Positions 15,887-24,924 of a stretch of 36,649 nt of DNA are shown here, one piece after another (the first letter of the stretch is position 1; each line of letters starts with the position of its first letter). This stretch comes from JAIDVZ01 sp964486285 (GTDB lineage: Bacteria; Verrucomicrobiota; Verrucomicrobiia; Opitutales; JAIRKQ01): NCBI GenBank assembly GCA_964486285.1, contig CAZALH010000010.1:1-36649 (forward strand). Reading direction: 5' to 3'. The notes under the pieces are model-generated. The model saw only the letters and a list, made by a program, of their open reading frames with translations, was not told where the DNA came from and did not search any database. A program made the position numbers and the translations under genes.

Positions 15887-18034
15887 ATGTTAGATGATCA
15901 GCAATCACAAAATAGTTTTAGTAACGATTTAAAAAGTAATTTTTCTGTTATTGCTTCTCCAGGTACCGGAAAAACTACAGCCATTACTAATAGAATATCA
16001 AACATTATATGTAATAATCTTGATCCAAATAGCTTACAAAATTTTTTAGCAGTTACATATACTGAAAAAGCCGCTAACGAAATAAAATTTCGGGTTACTG
16101 AGAATATTGTTTCAAAAATTAAGCAAAATTTAACATCAAGCTCATCCCTTGAAAAAGTTAACAAAATTTTTTTTGGCACTATTCACAGTTTATGTGCTAG
16201 ATTGTTGCGTGATCATCATTTTTATTGGGGAATAAAAAATGATTTCGAAATAATAGAAAATGACGATGAATTATGGCAAAATTTTATTGAAACACTAGAA
16301 ATTAATAATGAATCCAATAGTGGATTTTTTTCACTTTTTTCTATCGAAAAAATACTACATGATGTTCGTTTAAATAAAAATATAACTCAGAATGCAACAT
16401 TGCCGACTCCATTTCCAGAAAATGAAGCATTGAATATCTTAAATTACAAACCATCCACACGAGAAAATACTATTTCCAATTTTCAAAAAAACATATTAAT
16501 TTGGTCTCAAAACGCACGAAATGCACCATTCCCTCAATGGCCACAAACAGATAATAGAACATTTTCCAAATTTCTAAGTGAAAATGCTCCTAATCTTTTA
16601 GGGTGGTTACAAAATTCGCATCAATATTTAGTTAGTAACTATATCAAACAGTACCAAAATTTTAGGATCACTAATAATACATTAACATATGATGATCTAA
16701 TTGATCTAACACTCAAGTTGTTAAGTGATAAAACTTATAGAAAAAAAAATATTCCCCATTATCAGATTATACTTGACGAAGCTCAAGATACTGACCCAAG
16801 TCAATTTAAGATTTTATTGAATTTAGCCAATGAAAACTGTTACGACCAGATATTAAATAACTCCGATGGTAATAATGCTGTTGATTTTTCATTTTCCATG
16901 GTTGGAGACCCTAAGCAAACAATATATTCTAATCGAGCAGATATAAAATTTTATACATTCATACACCAAAAACTATCGGAATTAAATCTCGTAAAGCCAC
17001 TTAACTTTAATATTACTATGCGATGTAGCAAAAAAATAGTAAGTTTCGTTAATAAACATTTTAATCAATTATTTACACACTCATTTTCTTTTCAAAACTT
17101 AATGAAAGCCCGTGAAGATGCAGAAATTGGAGAAGTTAGCGAAATAGAAACTAATGACAATATTGAAGCATTAAATACTATTTTATGTTCTAATTTAATA
17201 CCTGATGTAAATATTAAAAAATATTCTAATGTTGCTATACTTACACCGCGTAAATCTTGGTTAATAGAAATTGTTAATAAGTTAAAAAAATATCCAAATG
17301 TCCCAAAACTACAATTATGTACAAATGAAAGCTTAGAAAATAAACCATCACTTATAAAATGGACTGCAGCAATTTTGCATTACATCCTCTACCCTATTGA
17401 TAAACATGAACTTGTTGGAATTTTACGAGAAATTTTTGGAATTTCATCAGATGAAATTATCTCATGTATAATTAATAATCAAAAGAATTCTTGTTTAGAT
17501 ATAATTTCGCAATTAAATACAATAAGAGATCAAATTAATTTATTATTTATTCCAAACTTAATACGCAAAATAATTGAATCATTTGACCTAATTTGCCGAT
17601 TAAATTCCTTAGAAATATACTCTGATTATGAAATTACTAGGCAATATGATACAATATTAGATATTTCTTATTTCATTGATTCCCATTGTCTAGGATATGA
17701 CATCCTAGAAAAAAAGTTAATAGAGGCATACAGAAATCCACTACCTGAAACAAAAACGGATCCTGATGCTATTCAATTACTTACTTTTCACAAAAGTAAA
17801 GGTCTAGAATGGCCAATAGTAATATTACCTTTTTTGTACAGAGAACATAAGCTTATTTATAATCAGCAAGATACAACAGAGAACATCGATAATGAAATAC
17901 GAATGTTATTTGTCGCCTGTACGCGTGCTAAAAATAAATTAATTTTACTAAATGATTATGAGTCATCACACATTTCAGGGAAAAGCAATATGATTTCTTC
18001 TGGAAAACTTTTAAACGAATTTATTGAAAAATAA
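15887..18034 (+). CDS. UvrD/AddA-type superfamily 1 DNA helicase, no nuclease domain
   Basis: The 715 residues contain the full set of SF1A motifs: Walker A ASPGTGKTT (about residue 23-31), motif Ia LAVTYTEKAANEI, FGTIHSLCARLLRDH, DEAQDTDPSQF (motif II), GDPKQTIYSNR (motif III), motif IV in NITMRCSKKIVSFVN, TFHKSKGLEWPIVILP (motif V), and RMLFVACTRAKNKLIL (motif VI). The wording (HKSKGLEWP, YSNRAD) is closer to AddA/RecB-like helicases than to UvrD, but the protein ends about 30 residues after motif VI, so the RecB-type nuclease domain is absent. No AddB partner is nearby. A role in repair or recombination is likely; whether it is a reduced AddA or a free helicase is open. Its end overlaps lysC by 14 bases, tail to tail. 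Confidence 0.88.
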   Translation: MLDDQQSQNSFSNDLKSNFSVIASPGTGKTTAITNRISNIICNNLDPNSLQNFLAVTYTEKAANEIKFRVTENIVSKIKQNLTSSSSLEKVNKIFFGTIHSLCARLLRDHHFYWGIKNDFEIIENDDELWQNFIETLEINNESNSGFFSLFSIEKILHDVRLNKNITQNATLPTPFPENEALNILNYKPSTRENTISNFQKNILIWSQNARNAPFPQWPQTDNRTFSKFLSENAPNLLGWLQNSHQYLVSNYIKQYQNFRITNNTLTYDDLIDLTLKLLSDKTYRKKNIPHYQIILDEAQDTDPSQFKILLNLANENCYDQILNNSDGNNAVDFSFSMVGDPKQTIYSNRADIKFYTFIHQKLSELNLVKPLNFNITMRCSKKIVSFVNKHFNQLFTHSFSFQNLMKAREDAEIGEVSEIETNDNIEALNTILCSNLIPDVNIKKYSNVAILTPRKSWLIEIVNKLKKYPNVPKLQLCTNESLENKPSLIKWTAAILHYILYPIDKHELVGILREIFGISSDEIISCIINNQKNSCLDIISQLNTIRDQINLLFIPNLIRKIIESFDLICRLNSLEIYSDYEITRQYDTILDISYFIDSHCLGYDILEKKLIEAYRNPLPETKTDPDAIQLLTFHKSKGLEWPIVILPFLYREHKLIYNQQDTTENIDNEIRMLFVACTRAKNKLILLNDYESSHISGKSNMISSGKLLNEFIEK

Positions 18035-19214
18035 TATTGTGCAGTTGATTAAAGAAATCGTTAAAATTTTCACTCTTTACAAGAAAAGACAGGCCATTTT
18101 TACCATATTCTGATCGGAAAACCAAATTCCTGTAAGTGCATTTCAAAGATTCAGTTAACCAAGAACTGTACTCAAGATTAACCCCAACAATATCAACTCT
18201 ATCAAGATTATGTATGCAATTTACATCTTTATATGCATTGGAATAGATAGATAAAAAATATTTTTCTATACGATCAAAAACATTACTTTCAATGCACACC
18301 TCATCTATAAATCTATCATTAGTTGGCAATTTGCCATGTTTAATAAAACTTAAATCAATTCTCTTCTCTCTGAAAAACTGCAAGATGTCATTAAAGATAT
18401 CGTCCTGTGAAACCCCACAAAACAACGATAAACCTTTCTTATAAGTCAAACCAATAACACAGGTTTCATTACACTGTTGGTCGGATGTTACTACTGTTCC
18501 TTTACTATCTGATTTGTTAAATGAAGAAGAAATCTTAAAATTTATTCCAAGCTTTTTTGCTAAAGCTACAGATCGATCCTGCATTACTTTATTATCAAAA
18601 AATGTTAACCTTAGTAGAGCATCGTGAGAAATTTCTGATATAAAAAATGGTTTTTTTACAATTCTTGGATCTGCCGTAAATACCCCATCAACATCTGTAT
18701 AGATCTCACACCTATCAGCATCAAAACGTTTAGCAAACGCAATTGCTGTTAAATCTGATCCACCACGACCTAATGTTGTGGGGCGTAAATGTTCATCAAT
18801 TCCTTGAAATCCAGCAACTATAACAACTTTACTTTGAGATAAACATTCCTCAATATCCCCTCCAATAATATTTTTTATTTTTGCATTACCGAATGATGAA
18901 CAGGTAATAATTCCTGCTTGATAGGCATTGCGAGAAACTGCATTTATTCCAAGATTGTTCAATGTAAGAGATAATAATGCGATAGTTTCTAGTTCACCAG
19001 TATATAGTAATGCATCCAACTCTGAAGATACAGGAAACGTAGAAATAGAATAAGCCTTTCTTAACAATTCATTTGTTACACCAGCACGTGCTGACACTAC
19101 GACTATTAATTCATTCCCTTGTTGAGAGGCAAATTTTATACGTTCTGCAATTGATTTTATATGATCGATAGAAGCTACAGAAGTTCCACCATATTTTTGA
19201 ACAATTCGTACCAT
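18021..19214 (-). CDS. lysC: aspartate kinase
   Basis: Aspartokinase catalyses the first step of the aspartate pathway to lysine, diaminopimelate, threonine and methionine. The N-terminal motif QKYGGTSVAS, the middle VVSARAGVTNEL, and the catalytic/nucleotide part (TTLGRGGSDLTAIAFAKRFD, then IYTDVDGVFTADPRIV) are clear. The C-terminal 140 residues form the regulatory ACT region. At 397 residues it is a stand-alone enzyme, not fused to homoserine dehydrogenase. It is the last gene of the lptC-lptA-lptB-plsY-lysC operon, two bases after plsY. With dapB in the window it feeds diaminopimelate for peptidoglycan. Confidence 0.96.
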   Translation of the reverse strand: MVRIVQKYGGTSVASIDHIKSIAERIKFASQQGNELIVVVSARAGVTNELLRKAYSISTFPVSSELDALLYTGELETIALLSLTLNNLGINAVSRNAYQAGIITCSSFGNAKIKNIIGGDIEECLSQSKVVIVAGFQGIDEHLRPTTLGRGGSDLTAIAFAKRFDADRCEIYTDVDGVFTADPRIVKKPFFISEISHDALLRLTFFDNKVMQDRSVALAKKLGINFKISSSFNKSDSKGTVVTSDQQCNETCVIGLTYKKGLSLFCGVSQDDIFNDILQFFREKRIDLSFIKHGKLPTNDRFIDEVCIESNVFDRIEKYFLSIYSNAYKDVNCIHNLDRVDIVGVNLEYSSWLTESLKCTYRNLVFRSEYGKNGLSFLVKSENFNDFFNQLHNIIFQ

Positions 19215-19216
19215 AA

Positions 19217-19834
19217 TTAGTGTTTTTTTACAAATTTATACTCTGAACCATGATACAATCGACAAATATTATCTTTATGACGCCAAAATATCATTAATGC
19301 TATAAATACTGAGAATAAAATCTTAATCTCTGAACACCCAAAAGCGAAACTTGTTATTGGTAAACTAAATGCAAAAAACAATGAAGCTAAGGATACAAAT
19401 CTCGTGGCATGAAAAATTACAAACCACACTAACATACCTATTAAAAGAGAATTTGGCATTAGTACAGCCAATCCTCCCATTGTAACAGAAATTCCTTTTC
19501 CTCCTTTAAATTTAAAAAATACTGGGAAACTATGTCCACAAATAGCTGCCAACAACGTAAATATCGCTAAACTTTCACTTGAATTTTTAGATAAAAATTT
19601 GAAGTGCAATGCAATTAAAACAATGACAAAAGATTTAAAAAAATCACCAAAAAAAACTAATATTCCTGCTTTACGCCCTAAAGTGCGATTAACATTTGTC
19701 GCTCCTGGATTTTTGCTTCCCACCTTGGTTATATCAACGCCATAATATGTACTTACAATTCTTGCGAAAGAAATGGAACCAATACAATACCCTAATACAA
19801 TAAAAACTAAAAAAAATATAAAATCTACTATCAT
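19217..19834 (-). CDS. plsY: glycerol-3-phosphate acyltransferase (acyl-phosphate type)
   Basis: PlsY transfers an acyl group from acyl-phosphate to glycerol-3-phosphate, the first step of phospholipid synthesis, in the inner membrane. Several hydrophobic segments span the 205 residues. The three active-site loops are visible: GSISFARIV, GSKNPGATNVNRTLGRKAG and GHSFPVFFKFKGGKGISVTMG. It follows lptB by 37 bases and precedes lysC by two bases in the same operon. Confidence 0.96.
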   Translation of the reverse strand: MIVDFIFFLVFIVLGYCIGSISFARIVSTYYGVDITKVGSKNPGATNVNRTLGRKAGILVFFGDFFKSFVIVLIALHFKFLSKNSSESLAIFTLLAAICGHSFPVFFKFKGGKGISVTMGGLAVLMPNSLLIGMLVWFVIFHATRFVSLASLFFAFSLPITSFAFGCSEIKILFSVFIALMIFWRHKDNICRLYHGSEYKFVKKH

Positions 19835-19871
19835 CTTGCTAAAATCTTTTTATGTAAAAAAAACAACAACA

Positions 19872-20591
19872 CTAAAACTTAAAATCACTACCCAAATAAA
19901 ATTTTCTACTAGCTTCATCACTTAAAAGAGTATTCCGATCACCGCTACATAACACTCTACCGGCATAAATCAAATATGCACGGTCTACAATACTTAATGT
20001 TTCTCTAACATTGTGATCTGTTATCAAAACCCCAATACCTTTTCGTTTCAATGAAATTATTATTTTTTGCAAATCACTAACACTAATAGGATCTACTCCG
20101 CTAAACGGCTCATCCATCAGTAAAAATTTTGGCTGTAATAACAATGTACGAGCTATTTCTAATCTACGTTTTTCTCCACCACTTAAAGTATAAGCTTTTT
20201 GTTTAGCAATATGAGATATATGAAATTCTTCTAATGCTGCTACTACACGAACCTGTTGTTCCTCTTTAGATAAATTTAAATGTTCAATTACAGCTAGCAA
20301 ATTATCGAATACTGTTAATTTTCTAAAAATAGAATCTTCTTGTGGAAGATATCCAATACCCAATCTTGCACGTTTGTATAGTGGGTAATTTGTAATATCT
20401 TTGTCATCAAGTAAAATATTTCCAGAAGTTGCCTCTATTAAACCTATGACCATATAAAATGAAGTTGTCTTACCCGCTCCATTTGGTCCCAATAAACCGA
20501 CAATTTCTCCACTAGAAATTGAAATATCAATGCCATTTACAACTGTTCTGTCACCATAACATTTAACTAAATCTTTAGCTTCTAAAATCAT
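19872..20591 (-). CDS. lptB: LPS export ABC transporter ATP-binding protein
   Basis: LptB powers extraction of LPS from the inner membrane with LptFG. The ATPase shows Walker A GLLGPNGAGKTTSFYM, a Q-loop (YLPQEDSIFRKLT), the ABC signature TLSGGEKRRLEIA, Walker B LLMDEPFSGVDP and the switch histidine in LITDHNVRE. The YLPQE, SIFRKLT and FSGVDPISV wording is specific to LptB. I chose the ATG at 20591 (MILEAKDLV), five bases after the lptA stop; an ATG at 20615 would add eight residues and overlap lptA. The ribosome binding site would lie in the lptA end. Confidence 0.96.
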   Translation of the reverse strand: MILEAKDLVKCYGDRTVVNGIDISISSGEIVGLLGPNGAGKTTSFYMVIGLIEATSGNILLDDKDITNYPLYKRARLGIGYLPQEDSIFRKLTVFDNLLAVIEHLNLSKEEQQVRVVAALEEFHISHIAKQKAYTLSGGEKRRLEIARTLLLQPKFLLMDEPFSGVDPISVSDLQKIIISLKRKGIGVLITDHNVRETLSIVDRAYLIYAGRVLCSGDRNTLLSDEASRKFYLGSDFKF

Positions 20592-20595
20592 ACTG

Positions 20596-21138
20596 CTACT
20601 TTTGATCACTATCAAATTTTAAATGTTTTGATTTTTTTAGTAAAAAGTCTAAAGGTGCATCTTTATCTGGAATAGAAAGCATAGAACGTCCTTTAGAGTT
20701 TATTTTTAACGATTTGGAATTCCTATCGAGAAATAACCGATCTCCACAGACACAGCCATCTTTATTTGTAATTTCTGCATTCCCAACTAAATACATAATT
20801 TCTTCTTTAGGGACAACAATAATTTCATCTGCTCGTCCACTACGGTCATAATAAAAAAATTTCACATTTCCACTAGCATATATTTTATCAATCACTGGAT
20901 GATAAAAATCAATATTAAATACACCATCAACCTTTTGGCAAAAAACTTCTAAGATATCGCTAAACAGTTCAAAATTATTATTCTTTATACACACATCTTT
21001 TTTAAATAAAAATAAAATATGCTCTTCGTCATTATTAATTTCCACCTTTTGACTAGTAATTATTGTATTATTACTATCAGATAGCGCTCGTGTCGTTGTT
21101 AACGAAAGTATTAATAAAATTGTAAAAAACATTTTCAC
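20596..21138 (-). CDS. lptA: periplasmic LPS transport protein (OstA-like)
   Basis: This 180-residue protein has a Sec signal peptide (MKMFFTILLILSLTTTRALS) and a beta-rich body with OstA features: KVEINNDEEHILFLFKKDV, IDKIYASGNVKFFYYD, GRADEIIVVPKEEIMYLVGN, AEITNKDGCVCGDRLFLDR. LptA bridges the periplasm as a beta-jellyroll oligomer that carries LPS to LptD. Its ATG overlaps the lptC stop as ATGA, and lptB follows. The sequence is divergent, but motif order and context make the call firm. Confidence 0.88.
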   Translation of the reverse strand: MKMFFTILLILSLTTTRALSDSNNTIITSQKVEINNDEEHILFLFKKDVCIKNNNFELFSDILEVFCQKVDGVFNIDFYHPVIDKIYASGNVKFFYYDRSGRADEIIVVPKEEIMYLVGNAEITNKDGCVCGDRLFLDRNSKSLKINSKGRSMLSIPDKDAPLDFLLKKSKHLKFDSDQK

Positions 21139-21596
21139 TTTTCTAAAAATCCTAAGGAGTTTTCTGAAAAAATTACTTTTACATTTTTATTAGCAACAAA
21201 CTTTTTTTCATTACAAAAAAATTCCCACTTAGTAGCAATAGCAGTAAACTTTTCTCCATCAATAAATACAGGGCCATCACCGCGTACTATATTTTTACTC
21301 TGAAAAACATTCGCGCTACTACTACTCATTCCTAAAAATTTATATCCACTGGATGAAAAACAGTTTAAAACTATATTACAAACAATCAAATGATCATTTT
21401 GTAAAAATGTTCCTGAATCACCGAATATTTCATAAATTTTACGACCATTTTCATCAAACATTGGGAAATATATACTACGCGCTGGTGCAATCGGTTTTAT
21501 GTCTTGTGCAGCATGCAGTAAGTTCGATATTAAGAAACTTATTAGTAATAATTTCAATACACATTCCCAAAATGATTTTGAATTAATCACTTTCAC
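21135..21596 (-). CDS. lptC: LptC/OstA-like periplasmic LPS transport protein
   Basis: 153 residues with an N-terminal hydrophobic segment (ECVLKLLLISFLISNLLHA) that is either a signal peptide or a membrane anchor, then a beta-rich domain (ARSIYFPMFDENGRKIYEIF, GDSGTFLQNDHLIVCNIVLN). This fits LptC, the membrane-anchored protein that passes LPS from LptBFG to LptA. It overlaps lptA by four bases. The identification depends mainly on operon order and fold type; a second LptA-like protein is the alternative. Confidence 0.7.
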   Translation of the reverse strand: MKVINSKSFWECVLKLLLISFLISNLLHAAQDIKPIAPARSIYFPMFDENGRKIYEIFGDSGTFLQNDHLIVCNIVLNCFSSSGYKFLGMSSSSANVFQSKNIVRGDGPVFIDGEKFTAIATKWEFFCNEKKFVANKNVKVIFSENSLGFLEK

Positions 21597-21687
21597 TTAA
21601 ATTCTTATCTAAATCATAAATATTTTTTTTCAATAAAAATAAAATTTATTGCAAAATTTGATGTAAAAATAGAAAATCCCATCTATA

Positions 21688-22296
21688 ATGATAGATTTTT
21701 TTCATGAATTTTTAAAAAAGTACCCACAATTAAATATCTGCAGCAACGACATTTCACGTGCTTGCGATATTATAGAAATGGCTTTTCGTAATGGAAAAAA
21801 GTTATTGCTATGTGGTAATGGTGGGAGTGCATCAGATTGTAGTCATATTGCCGGAGAATTATTAAAAAGCTTCAAAAAAAAGCGTTTAATTCCAATTGAA
21901 TTTCGAAATAAAGTAGGTGATGAAATCGCAAACAACCTACAAGGGGCACTCCCAGCTATTTCTTTACCAGATATGGTGGGAATTAATACTGCCTATTGTA
22001 ATGATTGCAACCCATATTATAATTTCGCACAACTAGTTTACGGATTAGGACAAGAAGAAGATGTGTTACTAGCAATTTCTACATCAGGTAACTCTAAAAA
22101 TGTTAACTTAGCTGCTTCTGTTGCACAAGCAAAAGGAATAAAAGTTATTGGATTAACTGGAGAAACTGGAGGAACTTTAAAAGAAAAATGTAATGTCTGT
22201 ATTCAAGCACCAGAAATAGAAACTTTTAAGATACAAGAACTTCATTTACCTATTTATCACACATTATGTTTAATGCTAGAAAATCGATTCTTTTGA
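21688..22296 (+). CDS. gmhA: phosphoheptose isomerase
   Basis: GmhA converts sedoheptulose-7-phosphate to D-glycero-D-manno-heptose-7-phosphate, the entry to the LPS inner-core heptose. It is a SIS-domain protein. LLCGNGGSASDCSHIAGEL at about residues 40-58 contains the metal and phosphate ligands, and ISTSGNSKNV, GLTGETGG, and a C-terminal ELHLPIYHTLCLMLE complete the signature. The length of 202 residues is normal. It indicates a heptose-containing core on the lipid A made by lpxB. Its last 21 bases overlap the end of gspE on the other strand. Confidence 0.94.
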   Translation: MIDFFHEFLKKYPQLNICSNDISRACDIIEMAFRNGKKLLLCGNGGSASDCSHIAGELLKSFKKKRLIPIEFRNKVGDEIANNLQGALPAISLPDMVGINTAYCNDCNPYYNFAQLVYGLGQEEDVLLAISTSGNSKNVNLAASVAQAKGIKVIGLTGETGGTLKEKCNVCIQAPEIETFKIQELHLPIYHTLCLMLENRFF

Positions 22297-23775
22297 CGAA
22301 ATTTCATTAAAACTAAACAATACGTCTTGCTTTGACAAGGCACTAATGGAATCTTGCAACTTACAGAAAAAACCAAAATCTTCAAAGCAAGATTCTAATA
22401 AATTTTCTGATATATCTTTGTTTAGCAAAATTTCAAATATCCCTGTACGCCCAAAATAACCACGCCCTAAACACTGTTTACATAACACTTTTTCTTTTGA
22501 GTTGTTATGACAAATTTCACATTTTAATTTTACTAATTGCTGAAAAATGACGGCACGCAGACATGAATTTACAAGGTAATTTGACACCCCTAAGTCCTTT
22601 AATCTAGTTATAGCTTCCTCTGCAGAACCAGCATGTATACTAGATAACACCAAATGTCCTGTTAATGCTGCTTGAATGGTAACTTGTGCTGTATTAGTGT
22701 CTCGAATTTCTCCTATAAAGATAACATTTGGGGATTGTCTAAGTAAAAAACGTATAATTTTACTAAAAGTTAATCCAATTTCTTCATTTACAGCAACTTG
22801 ATTAACATGTTCTAACTGATACTCAATTGGATCTTCTACTGTAACCATCTTTTTTTGCGGAGAAGATAAATTTTTTAATAAAGAATATAAAGTTGTTGTT
22901 TTACCACTTCCTGTAGAACCAGCTACCACAATTAACCCATTTTCAAATTCTGACAAGGATTTTAGACATCGCAAGCATCTGTCGTCCAACCCGATCGTTT
23001 CCAACGAAAAATCGGTCTCAGAATTGTTAAATATTCTTAAAACAATATTTTCACCATATATAGTAGGAATAAGTGATACCCTAATATCATAGTTTCGATC
23101 ATTGAGCAAAATTTTTATACGGCCATCCTGTGGGAAACGAGTGTCATCAATTTTCAATTTAGCAGATAATTTTATATTTACTATCATAGCACGTGCTAAA
23201 TGAAGGTCTATTTCCCTTAGTGTAATTAGATCTCCATCAATCCTTCCACGGATACGCATACCGTGTATATTGTTTTCAAAATGTAAGTCAGAAACACGTA
23301 AATCTAGTGCCTCTTTCAGTATATGAGTAAATAAACTATCAATTCCTGTTTTATTTTCAAATTTATCTTGTACCACTGAAATCGAAGACAGTTCTTCATC
23401 TATATTTTCAGGTTTTAACTTTAATGCTTTTTCAATATCTTTTTTCTTTGCTAAAAAAATTGAAATATTTTTCCCATATTTTAAATGTAAATGATCTATA
23501 GCTGCTACATCAAAAGGATTAACCATTGCGGCACAAAACCCTACATCTTTATTATTAAATAATAATAGCAAATGTTTCTTAGCATAATTAATCCCAATAA
23601 TATTCAATACAGATAAATCATATGAATTTTCTAAAAAATATACTCCATCTATACATAACTCATTAAAAATACCGCTTTGCTCACCATATTTTTTTAAAAA
23701 CATAAATGCTTCTTCTTCTGAAGAAAATTTTATAGATTTATTATTCCATAACCACTGAACTATGTCGAACTGCAT
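22276..23775 (-). CDS. gspE: type II secretion / type IV pilus assembly ATPase
   Basis: The hexameric ATPase drives pseudopilus assembly. Residues 286-293 are Walker A (GSTGSGKT). The Asp box is MVTVEDPIEYQ, Walker B lies in NVIFIGEIRDT (about 350-360), and the His box in TGHLVLSSIHAG. A tetracysteine zinc site is present (Cys 419, 422, 432, 435), spaced 2-9-2, tighter than in many GspE proteins. The 499-residue length fits the family. The ATG overlaps the stop of the upstream lipoprotein by one base (TAATG). The pseudopilin genes are 8 kb away and gspL/M-like genes 4 kb away, so the machine is genetically scattered. Confidence 0.94.
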   Translation of the reverse strand: MQFDIVQWLWNNKSIKFSSEEEAFMFLKKYGEQSGIFNELCIDGVYFLENSYDLSVLNIIGINYAKKHLLLLFNNKDVGFCAAMVNPFDVAAIDHLHLKYGKNISIFLAKKKDIEKALKLKPENIDEELSSISVVQDKFENKTGIDSLFTHILKEALDLRVSDLHFENNIHGMRIRGRIDGDLITLREIDLHLARAMIVNIKLSAKLKIDDTRFPQDGRIKILLNDRNYDIRVSLIPTIYGENIVLRIFNNSETDFSLETIGLDDRCLRCLKSLSEFENGLIVVAGSTGSGKTTTLYSLLKNLSSPQKKMVTVEDPIEYQLEHVNQVAVNEEIGLTFSKIIRFLLRQSPNVIFIGEIRDTNTAQVTIQAALTGHLVLSSIHAGSAEEAITRLKDLGVSNYLVNSCLRAVIFQQLVKLKCEICHNNSKEKVLCKQCLGRGYFGRTGIFEILLNKDISENLLESCFEDFGFFCKLQDSISALSKQDVLFSFNEISSKESIF

Positions 23776-24236
23776 TATTTCTTAAAAGAATTTAAGTTTT
23801 CACAGATTTTTTTACAAAAAACATTAGAAACTTCTGGAATAAAAGCAAGTTCACTAGGGAAGATATTGGACACAATAGAAAAACCAATAACAATTCCATC
23901 ATATTCTAAAATTAATCGTCTGTCATTTGCTTCAAAAAACAAATTATACATTTCATAAGTAGCATGGTCTGTAAGATATAAATTTAATATGGATCCAAAT
24001 TCTTTTTGCACTATAGAAGCATGTTTAATGTCATGTTCATCCAACACTGGAACGGACATTACATTTATACTTAACCCGCTAACAGGCAAAGTCTTAACTA
24101 GAGAATATTCATTTATGCTTTCCGATTCCAGATATATTTTACATGAATGAGGATTAGTACGATTAATACTTTTACAACCACAAATAAATAAGCACAAAAA
24201 TAATACAAAGTATCTATAAAATATCTGATAATTCAT
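23775..24236 (-). CDS. lipoprotein with SecD-like head domain (tentative)
   Basis: 153 residues beginning with a lipoprotein signal (YFVLFLCLFICGCKS, lipobox Cys21). The rest (DEHDIKHASIVQKEFGSILN, LYLTDHATYEMYNLF, RRLILEYDGIVIGFSIV) resembles in pattern the periplasmic head of SecD ('L.LT..g...f...t....g..laivlDg.v.s.p.i'). The role is unknown. It overlaps dapB by 23 bases at its start and gspE by one base at its end, in the proS-fabD-dapB-lipoprotein-gspE operon. Confidence 0.55.
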   Translation of the reverse strand: MNYQIFYRYFVLFLCLFICGCKSINRTNPHSCKIYLESESINEYSLVKTLPVSGLSINVMSVPVLDEHDIKHASIVQKEFGSILNLYLTDHATYEMYNLFFEANDRRLILEYDGIVIGFSIVSNIFPSELAFIPEVSNVFCKKICENLNSFKK

Positions 24237-24924
24237 ATAATCCAGGCTTATGAATGTTTATAAAATATTTTGCTGCATATAGTGCCCCACGTGCAAAAAT
24301 CTCTCTATTTGTCGCTCGATGAATAAGTTCTAATCGTTCACCATTTCCAGCAAACATCACCTCATGTTCCCCAACAATATCCCCACCACGAACAGAATGT
24401 AAACAAATGTCTCCCTCAATTCTCTCTCCTTTACCACATCTACCAAATAGAGCATTACATGGTTTTACTGATTTTACTGCCTCTAAAAGAGATATTGCTG
24501 TTCCACTTGGAGCATCCTTTTTCTTAGAATGATGACGTTCTATAATCTCTATATCAAAGTCTTTTGGTAAACTTTCAGTAGCAATTTTCACAAGTTTTTT
24601 TAGCAAGAAAACTCCGATAGAAAAATTTGATGCATGCAAGATTGGAATTTTTTTCGAAAACTCTTTTAAATGATCATATTGTTCCTCGTTCAATCCTGTG
24701 GTGCCTGACAAAATTGGAATATTATTTTTACGAGCATAATTACACAGATTAAGTAAAGCTTCTGGAGCACTAAAATCTATGCAAATATCAGGAGTTTGAG
24801 AAAACTCAAACGGCAATTTAGTATCACGATTAATTGTAATAATCACTTCACAATTATATTCCGAAGCACATTTTATAACCAACATGCCCATGCGCCCACT
24901 AGAACCACAAACTAATATTTTCAT
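24214..24924 (-). CDS. dapB: 4-hydroxy-tetrahydrodipicolinate reductase
   Basis: DapB reduces the dapA product in the diaminopimelate/lysine pathway. The NAD(P) site GSSGRMG is at residues 7-13. PILSGTTGLNEEQ and the HASNFSIGVFLL block are present, and the catalytic ERHHSKKKDAPSGTA motif (His-His and Lys) is intact, followed by HSVRGGDIVGEHEVMFAG. At 236 residues it is at the short end of the family. The start overlaps the fabD stop by four bases. Confidence 0.96.
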   Translation of the reverse strand: MKILVCGSSGRMGMLVIKCASEYNCEVIITINRDTKLPFEFSQTPDICIDFSAPEALLNLCNYARKNNIPILSGTTGLNEEQYDHLKEFSKKIPILHASNFSIGVFLLKKLVKIATESLPKDFDIEIIERHHSKKKDAPSGTAISLLEAVKSVKPCNALFGRCGKGERIEGDICLHSVRGGDIVGEHEVMFAGNGERLELIHRATNREIFARGALYAAKYFINIHKPGLYELSDIL

